Shown piece by piece: positions 24,873 through 39,800 of a DNA stretch of 64,000 bases. The notes under the pieces are model-generated. The model saw nothing but the letters and a program-made list of their open reading frames with translations. It was not told the origin of the DNA and did no database searches. Where the stretch lies: the NCBI GenBank assembly GCA_016617855.1, contig JAECUM010010991.1, positions 1-64,000 of the forward strand, read 5' to 3'. The position numbers were made by a program, and so were the translations under genes. Each line of letters opens with the position of its first letter. Within the stretch, counting starts at the first letter, position 1. This DNA comes from Megalonaias nervosa (taxonomy: Eukaryota > Mollusca > Bivalvia > Unionida > Unionidae).

Positions 24873-27800
24873 CTGTATTTGAGAAGGCACATTATACTTT
24901 TTTCCATCAATTCTTGATGTGATAAATATGAAATTGTTTTATTTTTAAACAAAAGCATACAACTGATAAATATATTTTAAATGCACATTTAATACCTTAC
25001 AAGATAAAGTAAGACAAAATTTTAGAGTCAACATCTGTCAAATGCAAAAACAATCAAAACTTACGGAAAGCAACAACATTAACATACTTCACATTTTGAC
25101 TTGTATACTACCATAGATTTGATGTCTTGCTTCCTGACAAATATGGTAATCATGTGATCTGACTCTTGCATGACATCAATGGACATTATCAGATGACAAA
25201 TTGGTTAACAGACTGTTTACAGTGATATTGATTTTAAAAAGATATAGATAGTATTTGAGAACATGGAGTATGGCCATGTTTGGAATCAGTGATATTCATG
25301 GCTGCATTTTTAAAAGTGTTCTCGCCATAAATCCCGACATTTTCCCAAAATCAAATGGTGATGCAGAATTAGTAACATATGGTCATCAAGTGTATTTAAG
25401 ATAAGCACACAATATGTAGCACTATGGAGAAAAATACAGAAAATTTTTTAATACTGTGATACCATAGTATCTGTAATACTGTAGGAAGCAAGATAGCACG
25501 ATACACAAGGAACATACTTTTTAAATAACGATTCTAGAGTACTCTGATTACTCAGAGAGTTCATTTAAAAATGATACAAAATTGTAAAGTGCATCTATTT
25601 GTGACTACTCCATACTGAAAATGCCTTCCCTGGGCCCCAAGTATGTTTTACTGGAATAGCCTTAAATATTATGGAGCCCAAAATTTGAACTTGGACCCAA
25701 AACTTGTCAGTTAGCTTCTCAATAACTCTACTGACAACACATGAAGAGTTCATAAACTTTCAGAATAAGCAAAATTTCAGGTTTACATTCTCTTATAATC
25801 TCATGACCTCTGGTGCTAGGCTTTCATTTGCCACACTGTACATGCAGAATCTATATGCAAGGGAGACAACTCTGCAACATAGCATCATAAAGATTTCTTT
25901 AAAGAGTTGGGTCATAAAAGGAAGATTAATGGAGCTGGTTCACTTTTCCTCAGAGTGTTTTACTGAAAAGAACCTTGAATGTTATGAATCAGACATCTAG
26001 CCTGATGGTTTTGACAACCTAATCGGCTTCATACACGTACAAATTCTACGCCGTTGTCAAATATTCGTATTTATGAGACAATGATGAAAAATTTAGTTGA
26101 AATGAAATTGTAACTTGATGCATCAGAGAATTAGTTTTCTTAAAAAATACAATGGACAGTAAACAACCATATATGATGGTGATCATCATCAGTAATGATG
26201 ACATACCAATGACAAACCTTCAACTTGCTTTCATAACTGTTACTAATAAGCCATTTTCATAAGCTAGGACAAGGTAAAAAGCAGATGAGATCAACATAAA
26301 AACATTATGTTCCAATGATTTTTAATTATCATTCATCCCCGTAAGTGATAGATCAAACTCCTTGAAGAGCTGTGCATGTCTTTAAACCTACAACGGTAAA
26401 AGTTTTTTATGGTACAGTCTTAATCTCAACTGTCCCATATGTACTCACTCACAGGTCAAGTCCAACTGCAAACTGCACAGACCCAGATAGATCTTTCATC
26501 ACTTAATGCACCTGGAGATCTAGGTCATTGCAGTTTATTTGCAGTAATTAATAGAACAAACAACAGTGACCCTGATCTTCCAGCACATTATGCAATGGAA
26601 GATTAGGGTCCATCTTGTTTGAAGTTGGGCTCGACTTTAACATGACTATATACTGTAACATACAAACGATAATGACAGTTTCAGGATATTGACTTCTCTC
26701 TCTTTGCCAAAATCACAAAATATCTATAATTCAAAAAGAGTCAACTAGGATACTATATCTAATGCTGGAGAAGGCTTTAGAAATTGTTTTTAATATTTCT
26801 ACATTGACCAATTCATATAGAATTATATGTTTGGTGATACATTTGATTATTGTTTTCTTATATTCTTTATGTATAAATATTACCATATATGCTCATATGA
26901 ACTGCAAACAACATAGACCATGATCTGCTATTGCATAGTGTGCTAGTGGATCAGGGTCTCTGTTGCTTGTTCTACTGCTTATTCCTAAACAAACTGTGAC
27001 ATCAAATCTAGGTCTTTGCAGTTTGCTGTTGGACTCAACTTGTAAGCAAGTATATATGTGGTATATTGAATTGTGGAAAAAAAGGAAATATAATCTCACA
27101 TAACAACCACTCCATAAGTTTTTTACCTCTGGATTGCATGCACTGTAGCTAACTACTGCTGAATTTTTCTCTACATCCAGAAGATCAATGGGAACATCAC
27201 TCTAGAAAAAAGGCACAATTTTAAAAAAAATCTGTAACATTGTTATATATGCCTAGTATGTTATTTGCATCCAAATTTCAAAACCATTTCTTGGATAGGA
27301 TTCACAAAAGTAAACTTTTTTTTTCAAATACAATGAAACCGGGTTAATCCAGACTCTATGTCCACACCCCACTACTTCAGATTCACAAGGAATCCTCATT
27401 AGTGAGCTTGTGCAACAAATCGCTGAGGAAATAAGTTTGAAACAATCATCATTTGGATTACGAGACAATCAGATAAAAGCAGTTTGGATATCTTATCTAT
27501 CAATGTATTTACTAATTAAAAAGAAACGTTTTAAAACTTGATCATGTATATTATTTCATACCAGACATTCCTTCATCAACTTAAACATGCAAAACAGATC
27601 AGACTTATATCCAATATATTATTTGAAGATGTGTTCTGTCAGTTTTTTTTATAAAAGTCAGTATATAAACTCTCCAAGAAAAGTAAAATATTCTTCCTGT
27701 TTTAATGTCTTCATTACATCATATGACAAAACTCAAACATATCCAGACAAGGACTAGATATTCTCTGTATGAGTTTCATATTGGTATACTTTGATTACAA

Positions 27801-30800
27801 AACTGTCGCAATCAGTGCATGAGATGTCCATAAGGCATTTTACAAAATTTCAAAGTTTCAAAGATTTGATCTGCATTATATCTGTTGTTTTCAGAATACA
27901 GCTTTTATTTGCTATTAGAGCAATAATAAACATAATTTTGAGGAAATAAAAATATAAATTAAATTTCTTTTTTTGACCAGATTTAATTATTAGGTATGCA
28001 TGATGAATATCTGTATCATATAGAGATGCAATTTTAAAAAGCTCTCAACCTTTCAAAAACGTCAAGCTTTAAATTCCTGAAAGCTGTATGTTTTCATATC
28101 ATTAGACAATTAACCATAATCACACAGTGATTACCATAACTACTTTGCATCTCTGTGGGCCCAGGTTTGATCCTGCAAGCCAGCAAATTCAGGGGTTACT
28201 AAGACTTTGGTCATAAATTCTAAAGCATCACAATGATGATACTATTGATGTATGATGTTGTTGTACATAATTTTCCCAGGACTACAAGCATCAAACTGGC
28301 TAACCTTTTCAATCAATCTTGCCTAGATGCAACATTGTTTTTTGTTTTTTAACTTGGAAACATACTGGCTTGACATTAAGTAAAAAGGCCTGTTTCACTG
28401 GCTTCAAAATTACTAGGGGGTGGGTTGGGATTAAAAGAATGTTGCAATAAGAAATTGTCACGACAAAAGGTTGTACAAGTTTGAAGATTCAACAAAATTT
28501 ATGTACAAATCAATGTCCTTAAATCAATGAAATAATCTCATCTCTGCAGTGTTTGTGCTTATCTGGCAAGAGGTATAATTGCATAACTCTCCTCCAGGTG
28601 CTCATGTTTTCTCATATATTCTTAACAAGCTAGCTATATTTACAAGGGAACTAACTGAACAAAACATTAAGAATTATGTCCCTTGTTTCACCTGCAGAAG
28701 GACATTATCTATTGGTATCTGAAGCTCCAGACTGAGAGTGTAGCTAGCATCCTCCCTGTTTAAGACAAACTTGTCATTAATGTTGAAACCTGGTACGGCA
28801 GATATCGCTATACTACTGGTGGCAGACTGCTGGTACTTTTCTCGTTCCTCTGTCACTTTCTGCTGTAACTGCTCCAGGTCTGTCCTATAGCATTCATTTG
28901 ATATATTTATAACATATCATGATATGTCATATTATTATTATGATATATGACACTACAGGACAAAAAGATGCACTGAAAGTCACATCTTCATCTGATGATA
29001 GAGAAATCAATAACTTCATTGGTTGTAAATAAAGAACTTTGAAATGTTTACCATATTTTAGAGCTTACTATACTATTTTCTATTTATTTGATTGGAATCA
29101 CAATAAACGGCATTTGAAAATAAGAGACAAAGTATATATAAAATAAGTTTCACTTTTTTCTTATTTAATAATCTTGATACTGATCCAAGTATTAAAAATT
29201 GGAAAAATCAGTAATTTGATAGCTTCTGATTCTGCATTAATACTATTCTGAAAAGAATATTTAATTATTTTCTGCCAGAAAATTTTGAGATAAGTGTATT
29301 AACAATTAGCTTTATAATCATAAAGATGGCACAATTAAAGTTCAGAAAACAAATTTTTAACTGTTTATACTGTTCAAAGCAAATAAGACCTAAAGTTCAA
29401 GGAACACTATAGCATGCAACCAGAATGTAAGTAAAAGCAACAAACAAACAAAAATCTAAAAACCTGTTCAATAAAAAGAATATTAGTATAGCATTATCGG
29501 TGTTTGCCACTGCCACCTACTTGAGGTGTGATATTTTGTTAACTGCTGCTGATGATACTACTACTTCTGTGGGTCCCATTGCCTTGTTTTGCTGCTCGGA
29601 TGTGAGGCCCAACACCCAACCTGTAGTCATAGGAATCAGTTGTGAAATACATTAGCAATATACAGAAACATGCAGTGCCTTCACCTGGAATAATGTAAGA
29701 ACCAATTCAAAAGTGTCTGGTAAAAAGCAAACAAACAACAAAGCAGAATGATTTTTAATACTGTATGAACTGCTTTTCCAGAACCAAATATTGCACTCGA
29801 GTTAAATGTGTAGGAAATCAAAAACATGTATTATTATGTAATAACGATGATAAAATTTAGAAAAGAAAACAGTGACAAAAGATTGATGAAGGTGATGAAA
29901 CACAGCTATAAAAGATGTCCAAGCTCACTTAATTTATCCAACATTTGAAGATCAATTAAATAAATTATAGAAAGATATCATGATTGTCAAACCTGCAGCC
30001 ACTGACCTGACTTTACAGATAAAAAAATGTGACGAAATAACAATAAGAATTTTAATATTCTCCTGCAACTGTATGCTTTCATTCTAAGGCTGAACTCGGA
30101 TGATAAGTAACTGATACTTTAAATTCTTCCCTTTTGTGCAATTTGTATCTTGTTCTAAAAGCAGTCCCAACATACAGCTGTATAAAATAACGGAACAAGT
30201 GGCAATCAACTTAATACCTCTTGAAAAAGTGTCTTACTTGTGCTTCATACGAAAAAAGCTATTCAAGAGCCTTGTCAAAGTCATCAATGCATATCAAAGA
30301 TAATAAATCATGACTAGGATTAATGAAATAAAACAAATTCAAAATGCTTTCACAAGATAATTTCCCCTAATAAAAAGAAATCTCTATGTTGAACAGATAA
30401 ATTAGAAATTAGGAAAATCCTAAATGTAAAAATAATCTAGTGAGGGAGCTATACCAAAACCAAAGTAGTTAAAAATGTTATGTCCAGATATGAAATGTGA
30501 AAATGGAAAAAGTAGTCCATTTAGATGTGCTGCATAAACCAATAGATCAACAGTGACCTGAAATGCATCAACACAAATATGAATCAAAGTTTATTTGGAA
30601 CAAAGTCTGCATGTAAAGAGATTTTTTCCCCAATAAAGTTAAACCGTTGTTTTATGTCATATTTTTAATCACACCTTGACATATAAATCATTAGATAAAA
30701 AGAAAATGTAAAGTACAATTTCTCAAATCAATCTGATTCTACTCTGGACACCAGAGGTTGGTTTTAGATGACCACCCAATAATGCAGCTGCTAATCTCAT

Positions 30801-32075
30801 TTGAACAACTCAATTGGTAATTCAACTCAGCATATGTGTGATCCCCATATATAAGTTCTAGTGAAATCAAATGAGTTCTAGCTAAACAGAAGAAAAAGCC
30901 CTATTAATTACAGATTGTTTATCATCAACAGAGAGTAAAATGTTTATGAGACATCTTTTTTAGACCTAGAGACTTCCAATATATTATACAGTATCTAACT
31001 TGCAAAGTATGATTCAAAAATGAGATTTGATTTAAAAATCTGGTAAAGCAGTGCCAAAGACTTTGTAAAAGTATTCATAATCAATCACAAGCCCTATTAC
31101 GGAAACAAGCTGATCTATGGCTTATTTGCTCATTGTGATGTGCAATAAAAAGCAAAACTATAATAGCAACATGGTTCTTTCAAGCTGTGATTTGAAGCCA
31201 CAGTGAAATGCAAACATATTTCAAACATTTCTGTTTTGTCAAAATTAGTCTGTCACTGATGTCACCAGAGTTAGAACTAAGCTTGGTAAGTGAACACCTA
31301 AGCACAACTGATGTGCTCAAAAATTAAACCCGATAGTGGATTGGTGAATCTACTGATGCTTTATAGACTCTGATGCCAAACCCTGTGTGCTATGAGATAT
31401 AATGTGTACCTCAGGGTGATTATTTTACCCTTCCCCTCCTCTGTCAGAAGGAAAGCATCTGGCCCTGAGGTCTTTTCAAATTTTGGTTCAGTTGTCATGC
31501 CAACAACCCATCCTGGAATGGAACCCTGTTGTAGTTACCTTAACTGAACATTTCAGACATGCTGAGTTATCACTTGATGGTGCCATACATGAAGATACAT
31601 TGCTTATCTTGATGGTGCCATACATGAAGATACATTGCTTATCTTGATGGTGCCATACATGAAGATACATTGCTTATCTGATGGATCTATGTATTATACT
31701 TGGTTACAATATGTGACACCTTATTTACAAGAAAACCACTTGCAATACTTCAGTATTGTAGAATCTTGACTTTGTAAAATTTGTTATTATTTAAAAAAAG
31801 AAGCATTAATACATCTGACCTGCCTGAAAAATTTTAAAGAATAGATGACATCTCTGATTCTTTATAAGACATTTAGGAAGATTTTGCACTAAATGCATTC
31901 TCCCCTACCATAGGGTCATACCAGTCATTCCTTAATATTCCTTTATGCATGCAAGTTTGATGGGACAAAAGAATAATATCTTCATCCTTTATCTTTCCCA
32001 AAGTTTTTAATTTGTTACTCCAAATGAAAAAAAAATGCTTTCCAACAAGATTAAAATCAATGGTCTGAACAACAC

Positions 32076-32144
<69 letters not shown>

Positions 32145-32193
32145 GTAATGTGTTGTTCAAACTATTGATTTTAATTGTGTTGGCAAGCAATTG

Positions 32194-32228
<35 letters not shown>

Positions 32229-33719
32229 GTATCCTAAAAGTCTCCATCACAACATCAAAAATATAATTTCCATTTACATACATCAACCCAGTATTATCAA
32301 TTGATTTTAAGTTTTTAAGTGTAGTAAAAAAAAAAGGTAATGTTTACAAAATACATACAGAAAATAATACATTTTTGCTCTAGGTTTATTATTATTTTCA
32401 GATAAAAAGATATATTTATACATCTAATAGAAATAGATAATAAAGAGCAGTACAGCATCTTTACATTTGACAGTGTCTAATTTTATTTTTTTGGAGCTGC
32501 AATCTTGTTGCCTACAGCAGAGTCATAACTGCCAATAATTCTCCCATACAAAGTGTTGCATTCACAAATTGTTTTGGACACATTCATCAAATATACTACA
32601 ATTTGATTGTTCATGTGAAGCAATTAACAAAATTTCACTCAAGTTTACTGCTGCATAGGATTTTCCTCCTACCATTGGTCTGAAAATGTACCTCAAAATA
32701 ACAACGGGACATAATACACGATTTTGATTAATACAAATTGTGGATTCCATTCACACTTATACCTGCTGTAAACTTTCTTACCCCTTTCTTTGTTCTTTGA
32801 TCATGTATAATTTTTATCATGTCATTTTCCAATACAAACTGAAGAAATGGTTTGATGTTGGCATGAGTTATTAAAATTAAGTATACTTGTTGCATCTATC
32901 CCCTATCTATCTCCCATCTATCCCTCATCTATCTCCCATCTATCCCCTATCTATCCTCCATCTATCTCCCAAAAATTGTGAACATAACAATTTGTAAGGG
33001 AGACTTAACAACTGAAAGTGCCTGTCTCTGGATCTAAATAAGCAACCGAGCTGATTGGATATATCTGTGAAAAAACAAACCAGAACCAAAAACAAAACAT
33101 ACAGATATTTTACAAACATAATATTTTAGGAATGAAAATTTACAAAACTGAAATAAGATGGTGCTTGATTATTGAGAACTACTTGCATAGAGAGGTCAAA
33201 AATCTCAATGAAATTTACTTAAGGCTGTAAATATCTGCATAGAGAGGCCAGAAACCTCAATGAAATTTACTTTAGGTTGTAAATATCTGCGTAGAGAGGT
33301 CAAAAACCTCAATGAAATTTACTTTAGGGTGTAAATATCTGCGTAGAGAGGTCAAAAACCTCAATGAAATTTACTTTAGGGTGTAAATATCTGCGTAGAG
33401 AGGTCAAAAATCTCAATGAAATTTACTTCAGGGTGTAAATATCTGCGTAACTTTTTTGATTTTTTTTAATAGGCAGGAAACTCTGCTTTATCCAGGTTAT
33501 CTATAAAATATAGCAATTTGAAACTAAATCACAGGTGAAAAAGTTACTGTAAATTTACCATAGACACAATTAAAAACAGAAAGTAATTAATCTAATTTAT
33601 GCTTAGTCATAGTCATAATTATGTTTACCTTAAAATGCTACTTAATGACTGTGCTTCATTCTTAGTGAAGTACATCATGATAAAACAGCAAAAAGACTTT
33701 GTTATTTGTCCATATAATA

Positions 33720-33804
<85 letters not shown>

Positions 33805-36800
33805 AAAAACACATAGCAAAAAGACTTTGTTTTATATATATATAAAATCACAGTTTTAAAAATAATTCAAGGATATAGGGTTTCTTGTGAGGATCAGACT
33901 TGATACCTGCATATGTAGCACACACAATCTCATCAAACCCTGCTGATGCAACGACTCCTCCTTGGATAGATGTGATGCTCTCATTACATGTCTGTAAGTA
34001 GTTAACATACATCAGTTATTTTGAGATATTAAAGACAGTTACTGTAGCTTTTAGTAATTAACTTAGTCCTGCAAGCTTTACAACTACCAATAAAATTAAA
34101 TGGACCAATCATTCTGTTGTAGATAGGTCCTAATAAATATAACATATTATAGCTTGTAATAAAGGATAAACAAACTGAAGCATTAAAGACTGAGTTTTGC
34201 TAAGATCAGATCCTTATCACCTGAAGAACACTACTGATTACCTGCCCTTATATGGTTTTCTGCTGATCTTGATGGATGTGTATATTTATTGCTGGAATGC
34301 ATAAAATCAGAATTAGTCAAATCAGAAATCAGTATAAATTTTAAAACAAGGGTCCCTTGAAGGACTGATGCTCTGCTGGATGAAAAAAATGTCCAGGATT
34401 TCAAGATAAGACCATTTCTTCCTTTTAACTGCTGAGTATTGAACCATCTTTGAGATTCTGTAGCAATAATAAGATTTTCAAGTTAGCTGCTGTGATGGAT
34501 ATACTGGATGTCAACTTGCACTGTTTTCATTTGGATCCAACAAGGCATTATAAGAAGTCTTCTGGTGAAAGCACAATGTTGATAAGACCAGCCAAGTAGT
34601 AATAACAAGATTTTCAAGATGGCAATTGCAGCAGTCATATTACAAGTCAGATCAGCACAATTTTCATTCACAATGAACCAGACATCATAAGAAGTCTTTC
34701 CGTGAAAACCCATGCTGATATGACCATTCATTCAGAAAGCAGAGTGATAACAATATTTTCAAGACTGACACTGTGGCAGGCACATTAAATGCCTGAACTG
34801 CATCATTAGAACCATCTAGACATCACAAGATTTCAAGATTGCCTCAGTTGTGGCTATATTGGACATTATATTGAAACCATTTTCATGTTTGACCAACTAT
34901 ATGTCAGAAAAGGTTTTCTAGCGAAAACCACATGGAAATGTTAATTTTCATTCAGGAAGACTAACAATAACAAAATTTTCATTAAGGCAACTGTGGCAGT
35001 CATGTCAGACACAGATTCGAACTACGCTTATTTAGGACCAACTTGACATTATAAGAAGTCTTCTGGTGAAAACCCCATGGCAGTATTACTTTTTATTCCG
35101 GTGGTTTAGCAATAACAAAATCTTTAAAATGGCCATACTAGATATCAGATTGGCACCATTTTTATTCAGGACAAACTAGGCAACATGAGAAGTCTTTCCA
35201 TGAAAATCTCATGGCATTAGGACATTTCATCATTTCATTCAGGATAGGTAGCAATAGCAAAATTATCAAGATGGTCTCTGGTGGCCATATTGGACATCAG
35301 ATTAGAACCATTTTCATTTAAGAACAACTAGACTTCATAAGTTTTTAGGTGAAAACCCCATATTGACATGACAATCCATTCTGGAGGAGTAGTGATGACA
35401 AGATTTTCAAGATGGCCTCTGTGGTTGCCATATTAGATGTCTGAGTAGTACCATTTTTATTTAGGACCAACTAGACATTGGGATGAATGTGTGTCTGCAA
35501 AGTTTCATGGCAACCATCCAAGTAGTTTAGGAGGAGTAATGATAACAAACTCGTGCCAATTGATGGACAGATGACAGACAAGAGACCACCCCATAAGTTA
35601 TTCTGATCTATAGCAAAAGGGAGATAACAAGTCAAACTAATATAAAATATTAGTACAAAATAAATAGTTGACATTTAAATAAAAAATATATCAATGACAT
35701 ACAACAACAAATATGTCATAGCTTACACAGGATTGGCTTTCAAAAACATATATTTGAGAGTCAAAGTTAGTATTTATACACACCCATATGTACTCACTTA
35801 TAAGTACACTGCAAACTGTATACATCTATATCTGCTGTCACACGATGCGCTGGCAGATCTTGGTGTTATGTAGCTTGCTATGAGTAATCAGTAGTACAAA
35901 CAACACAGACCCTGATTTGCTTGCACATTATACAATGGCAGATTAGGGTCTATGTTGTTTGCAGATGAACTCGACTTATAAATGAGTTCATACAGCTTGA
36001 GTCCTCTTAGTAAAGAACTGAGATTATTTGACAACTTAACTCGAGCATTAATTTTTATTTCTAAATACCATTTCATACATACATGACTGTATCTGTGAAT
36101 AGGTTCATCGGAATCATCATAGCTGTAAACTTCCACTTGTCCATCATCTCGTCCAATCAGCAAATCCAATACACCATCGGCTGTGATGTCAAAATTATCT
36201 ATACACAGTACACCTGAAATACAGAGATATACATATCCATTTTTCTACACTAAAAATTTCCTTTTGGACTTGATATTATCTAAAATCAATAAAGTCAAAC
36301 TTATTTTTTAACTATCAACCTTCCATAAATTATCAATATAAACTGTGTATGAATAACAGCAGTTATCTAACTCGGTTGATTCATTTAGACATCATAAATT
36401 GATTCTGAAATATCATGTTTGAAAATATATTAAATCAGACTGCAGGATAAAATCTAACAAGAAGTTCAAAATTTTTGAAAACAACTGGTTTGCAAAAGCC
36501 ATATACATTGTAAAGAGCAGCGATCCTACAACAAACATTTTCCCCAGTAATGACTGACAAACAGCTCAAATGGCCATTTCCCAATTTGATATGCTGGACA
36601 CTGGACATTAGATGCCCATAATTATCCAATATGATTTGTGTGGTCAATATATTTTCTCAATCATTTAAATACTCTATAGCCACAAAACACAAGACAAAAG
36701 AAAGGCATGAAAGCTTATTTCCTGGACATATCAAAACATTAAGACTGGATGATGTGGACCTAATCAAATAAAATTACTGTCAGACTTGACTGGAAATTCC

Positions 36801-39800
36801 CATTAATTAGGTGTTCTGTAGTTTTGAGATAGCAAGATTGCTTGTTGTCAATTAATAATTAATGCTAAAAACAGTACAGTTATATAAAATACTGAAGTTG
36901 GGTGCAATTCCAAAGTATAGTTGTCTGTAAGAATAAAATAATTTTTATAAACAAAAGTCCAAAGTGGGCTTGAATGTACTCACTCGCTGACATCTACCTA
37001 ACCATTGAATGTAAGAGAAGTTTTGCTAAGAAAGCCAAGTTAATTTAAGTTTGCGTGTTTACTGACATTTAATGCACTAGTAATGGCAGCTATATATTAT
37101 TAGATGGTGGATGTGTATCATTTGTGAAACTCATAAAGACCTTATGCCAGTATGCCAGGTCTCTTGGTTAAATTCTAATTTGTAGTTTTGAAAAAGTTGT
37201 TCTCAGGCTTTTCTTTTTTTGAGTAATGGTAACCATACCTGATAATGGAAAGGTATATAAATCTGAAAGCCAGGATACTTTCTGTTGGTTGGTTGGTTGA
37301 TTGAATTTTTATGGCGCACCAGCACTGTTTGGCTATTTAGCGCCATACAAAAGGTTATATCTTTGTTCATTTAAAAGTGGTAAAAGGTTTCGTATCGACC
37401 AGCGATACAAAACCAAACAGTTGAAAGTAAAACAATAAAATGGTAATGGTGATAAGTAAATAAAGCTTCCTGATCAACATGGAATGTAAATGGTGTATGA
37501 TAATGAAAACAGATGAAAGGTAATTAAAATTTAGGGACGGTATATATAGCACATAAAACTGTTCAAGGTGATAGCATAAAAGCTATAGCTTATGATAAAT
37601 GTTTACTTCCTTCTGTAAAGTGCAGTCAAATTCTGTTGAGCGATTTTTCGAAAAAGTTGTTTAAATGTTTGACTATTTTTTAGTAATGGGGCAATAGCTG
37701 TGAGCATATTGGCATCATTTGTAAAAAAAATATAATAAAACATTTTTATACCAGGTTGCTTTTTATTATGTTTAGTCAAATTATATTCTGAGATTTCCAA
37801 AAATAAGATTCAATATTTTTCTATTTTAAGTAATGGTTTCAGTATCTGATGGCGAATTGGCATCATTTATACAATCTGAAGGGCCCTTATGGTGTGATAC
37901 TTTTGGTCAAATAGAATCAAATTTCATTCAATGGATTTGCAAACAAAATCATTTAAAGTTTGTTATTCTATTTTTTATGACAACCAGATTGGATGGCAGA
38001 ATCATTTATGCTTTCTAAAAAGTTTGGTCAAATTCTAATAAACAGTTTTTGAGGAAGAAGCAACTATGAATTATTATCTATTTTAAGTAATGGTGGCCAT
38101 ATTAGAAAATGGATCAGCATCAGCATAAATTTTAAATCCCTCTATGCCAAGATACTTTCTATCAAATTCATTCAAGTCCTGTTTAGTGGTGTTTGGGAGG
38201 AAGTCATTTAAATTTTGTTTAATTTAGACTGATTTTGCTGCATGCACTATGTAGTAGAAATCAGCATTTGGGTTAACATAGTTCATGCTGCAAAATCAAC
38301 CTACTACAGTAGTAAGATCACACAATGTTCTGGCTGTAAAGAGCTCTTCAAGATTATGAACAAGCTAATGTAAAGGAATAAATGTACACCACTTCCAATG
38401 ATCTTCTCTCCAGTTGAGCTTTTTGACCTGTTTGCAAATTTCTTCCACAACAAAGTTCAATCAATTAAAGATACGCTTGTCAACACAATTTTAAATGACT
38501 CATTGTCACCATACAGTTGTGATACAGAATTCACATAGCAACCTTTAACAGTATTTGAACCTGTCACTCCGGATTTTGTACATACAACTGTGATGAAGAG
38601 CACATCAAAAACCTTGCGAACTCAATCCTGTCCTTCTGAGAGTAGGTAATGACATTCTCTCTACTTTGGATTCTCAAATGATTACAGTCTTCACCATCCC
38701 CGACTTATCTGAGGCATTTGACACTATAGACCATGATATATTACTTCATTGTTACCAGCATGTTTTTGGTATTCATGATACAGCCTTAATATGGCTCAAA
38801 TCCTACTTGGTCAACAGGACATAAAATGAGTCTGTAATTACAATACATTCCAGCCCAGTTGATCAATGTTGGTGTTCCACAAGGCTCTGTTCTTCGCCCC
38901 ATTCTGTTCATTCTATACACTCAGCCACTCTAAAGTGTCATAGATCAACATCTGATGTCTCACCAAATGTATGGTGATGACACTCAATATACAAATCTAG
39001 CTGCCTAACTGAAGTTGAGGATACTATCCACAGCACAGAGAGGTGCATTTCCAATATGAAGAGATGACATATAACAAGAGGCAGATGAATGATGATAAAA
39101 CTGAAGCCATCCTGATCACCATACAAAGACTTTCTCATTCACATCCTTTACCTCAAACAATATGTATCAGCAATACTAACATTAAATTTACACAGTACAA
39201 AACCTTGGTGTAAATCTCAACAGTAAGCTCTCATTACACCAACATGCAGATGAACATATGCAAGGTTACATATCTGGAGCTGAGAAAAATCAGCTCCATT
39301 CACAATCTTCTTTCTGTTGATGCCACTAAAACACTTTTGTGTTCCTTAGTACTTTCAAGACTGGACTATTGTAATTCTCTTCTACCTGGTTTGTCTCTGT
39401 ATCTACTACAGAAACTTCAAAAAGTTTGAAACATGGCTGCTCATATCATCCTTGGAGTACAAGGAACTAAGCACAAAATCTTCTGTCTGTAACCTTCACT
39501 TACTTCCCATTTGATCCAGAAACAAACACAAAAATGTATTTACTGTGCTACATTTCACTGACCTCATCCATGTGCACACCCCATCTAGAAACTTATGCTC
39601 CTCTTTGGACTCTCATATTCTCATGTTCCCAATGATAAAACAAAGTCATACAGACAACCTTCTTTTGTGTACCAGGGTCCAGCTATGTGGAATGAATTGC
39701 CCATAGATCTTAGACAAAATGACACTGTGATCTCATTCAAGTGTGCCCTTAAACCTCACAAATTTTGACTACATGAACCACTACATGAACAGATTTAAAG

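Noticed and set aside
33599..33805. Frame ending in a long Ile-Tyr repeat (also at 6352, 24506 and 59675)
   Set aside because: Caused by (TA)n microsatellites.
34440..35650. CRISPR-like array
   Set aside because: A eukaryotic genome; the units are about 140-bp degenerate tandem monomers without short repeats and unique spacers.
35888..36169. 93-codon - strand frame as one protein
   Set aside because: Only the first part is BBS7 exon 36083-36213; after the GTATGT donor the frame runs into the intron and a family M MITE.
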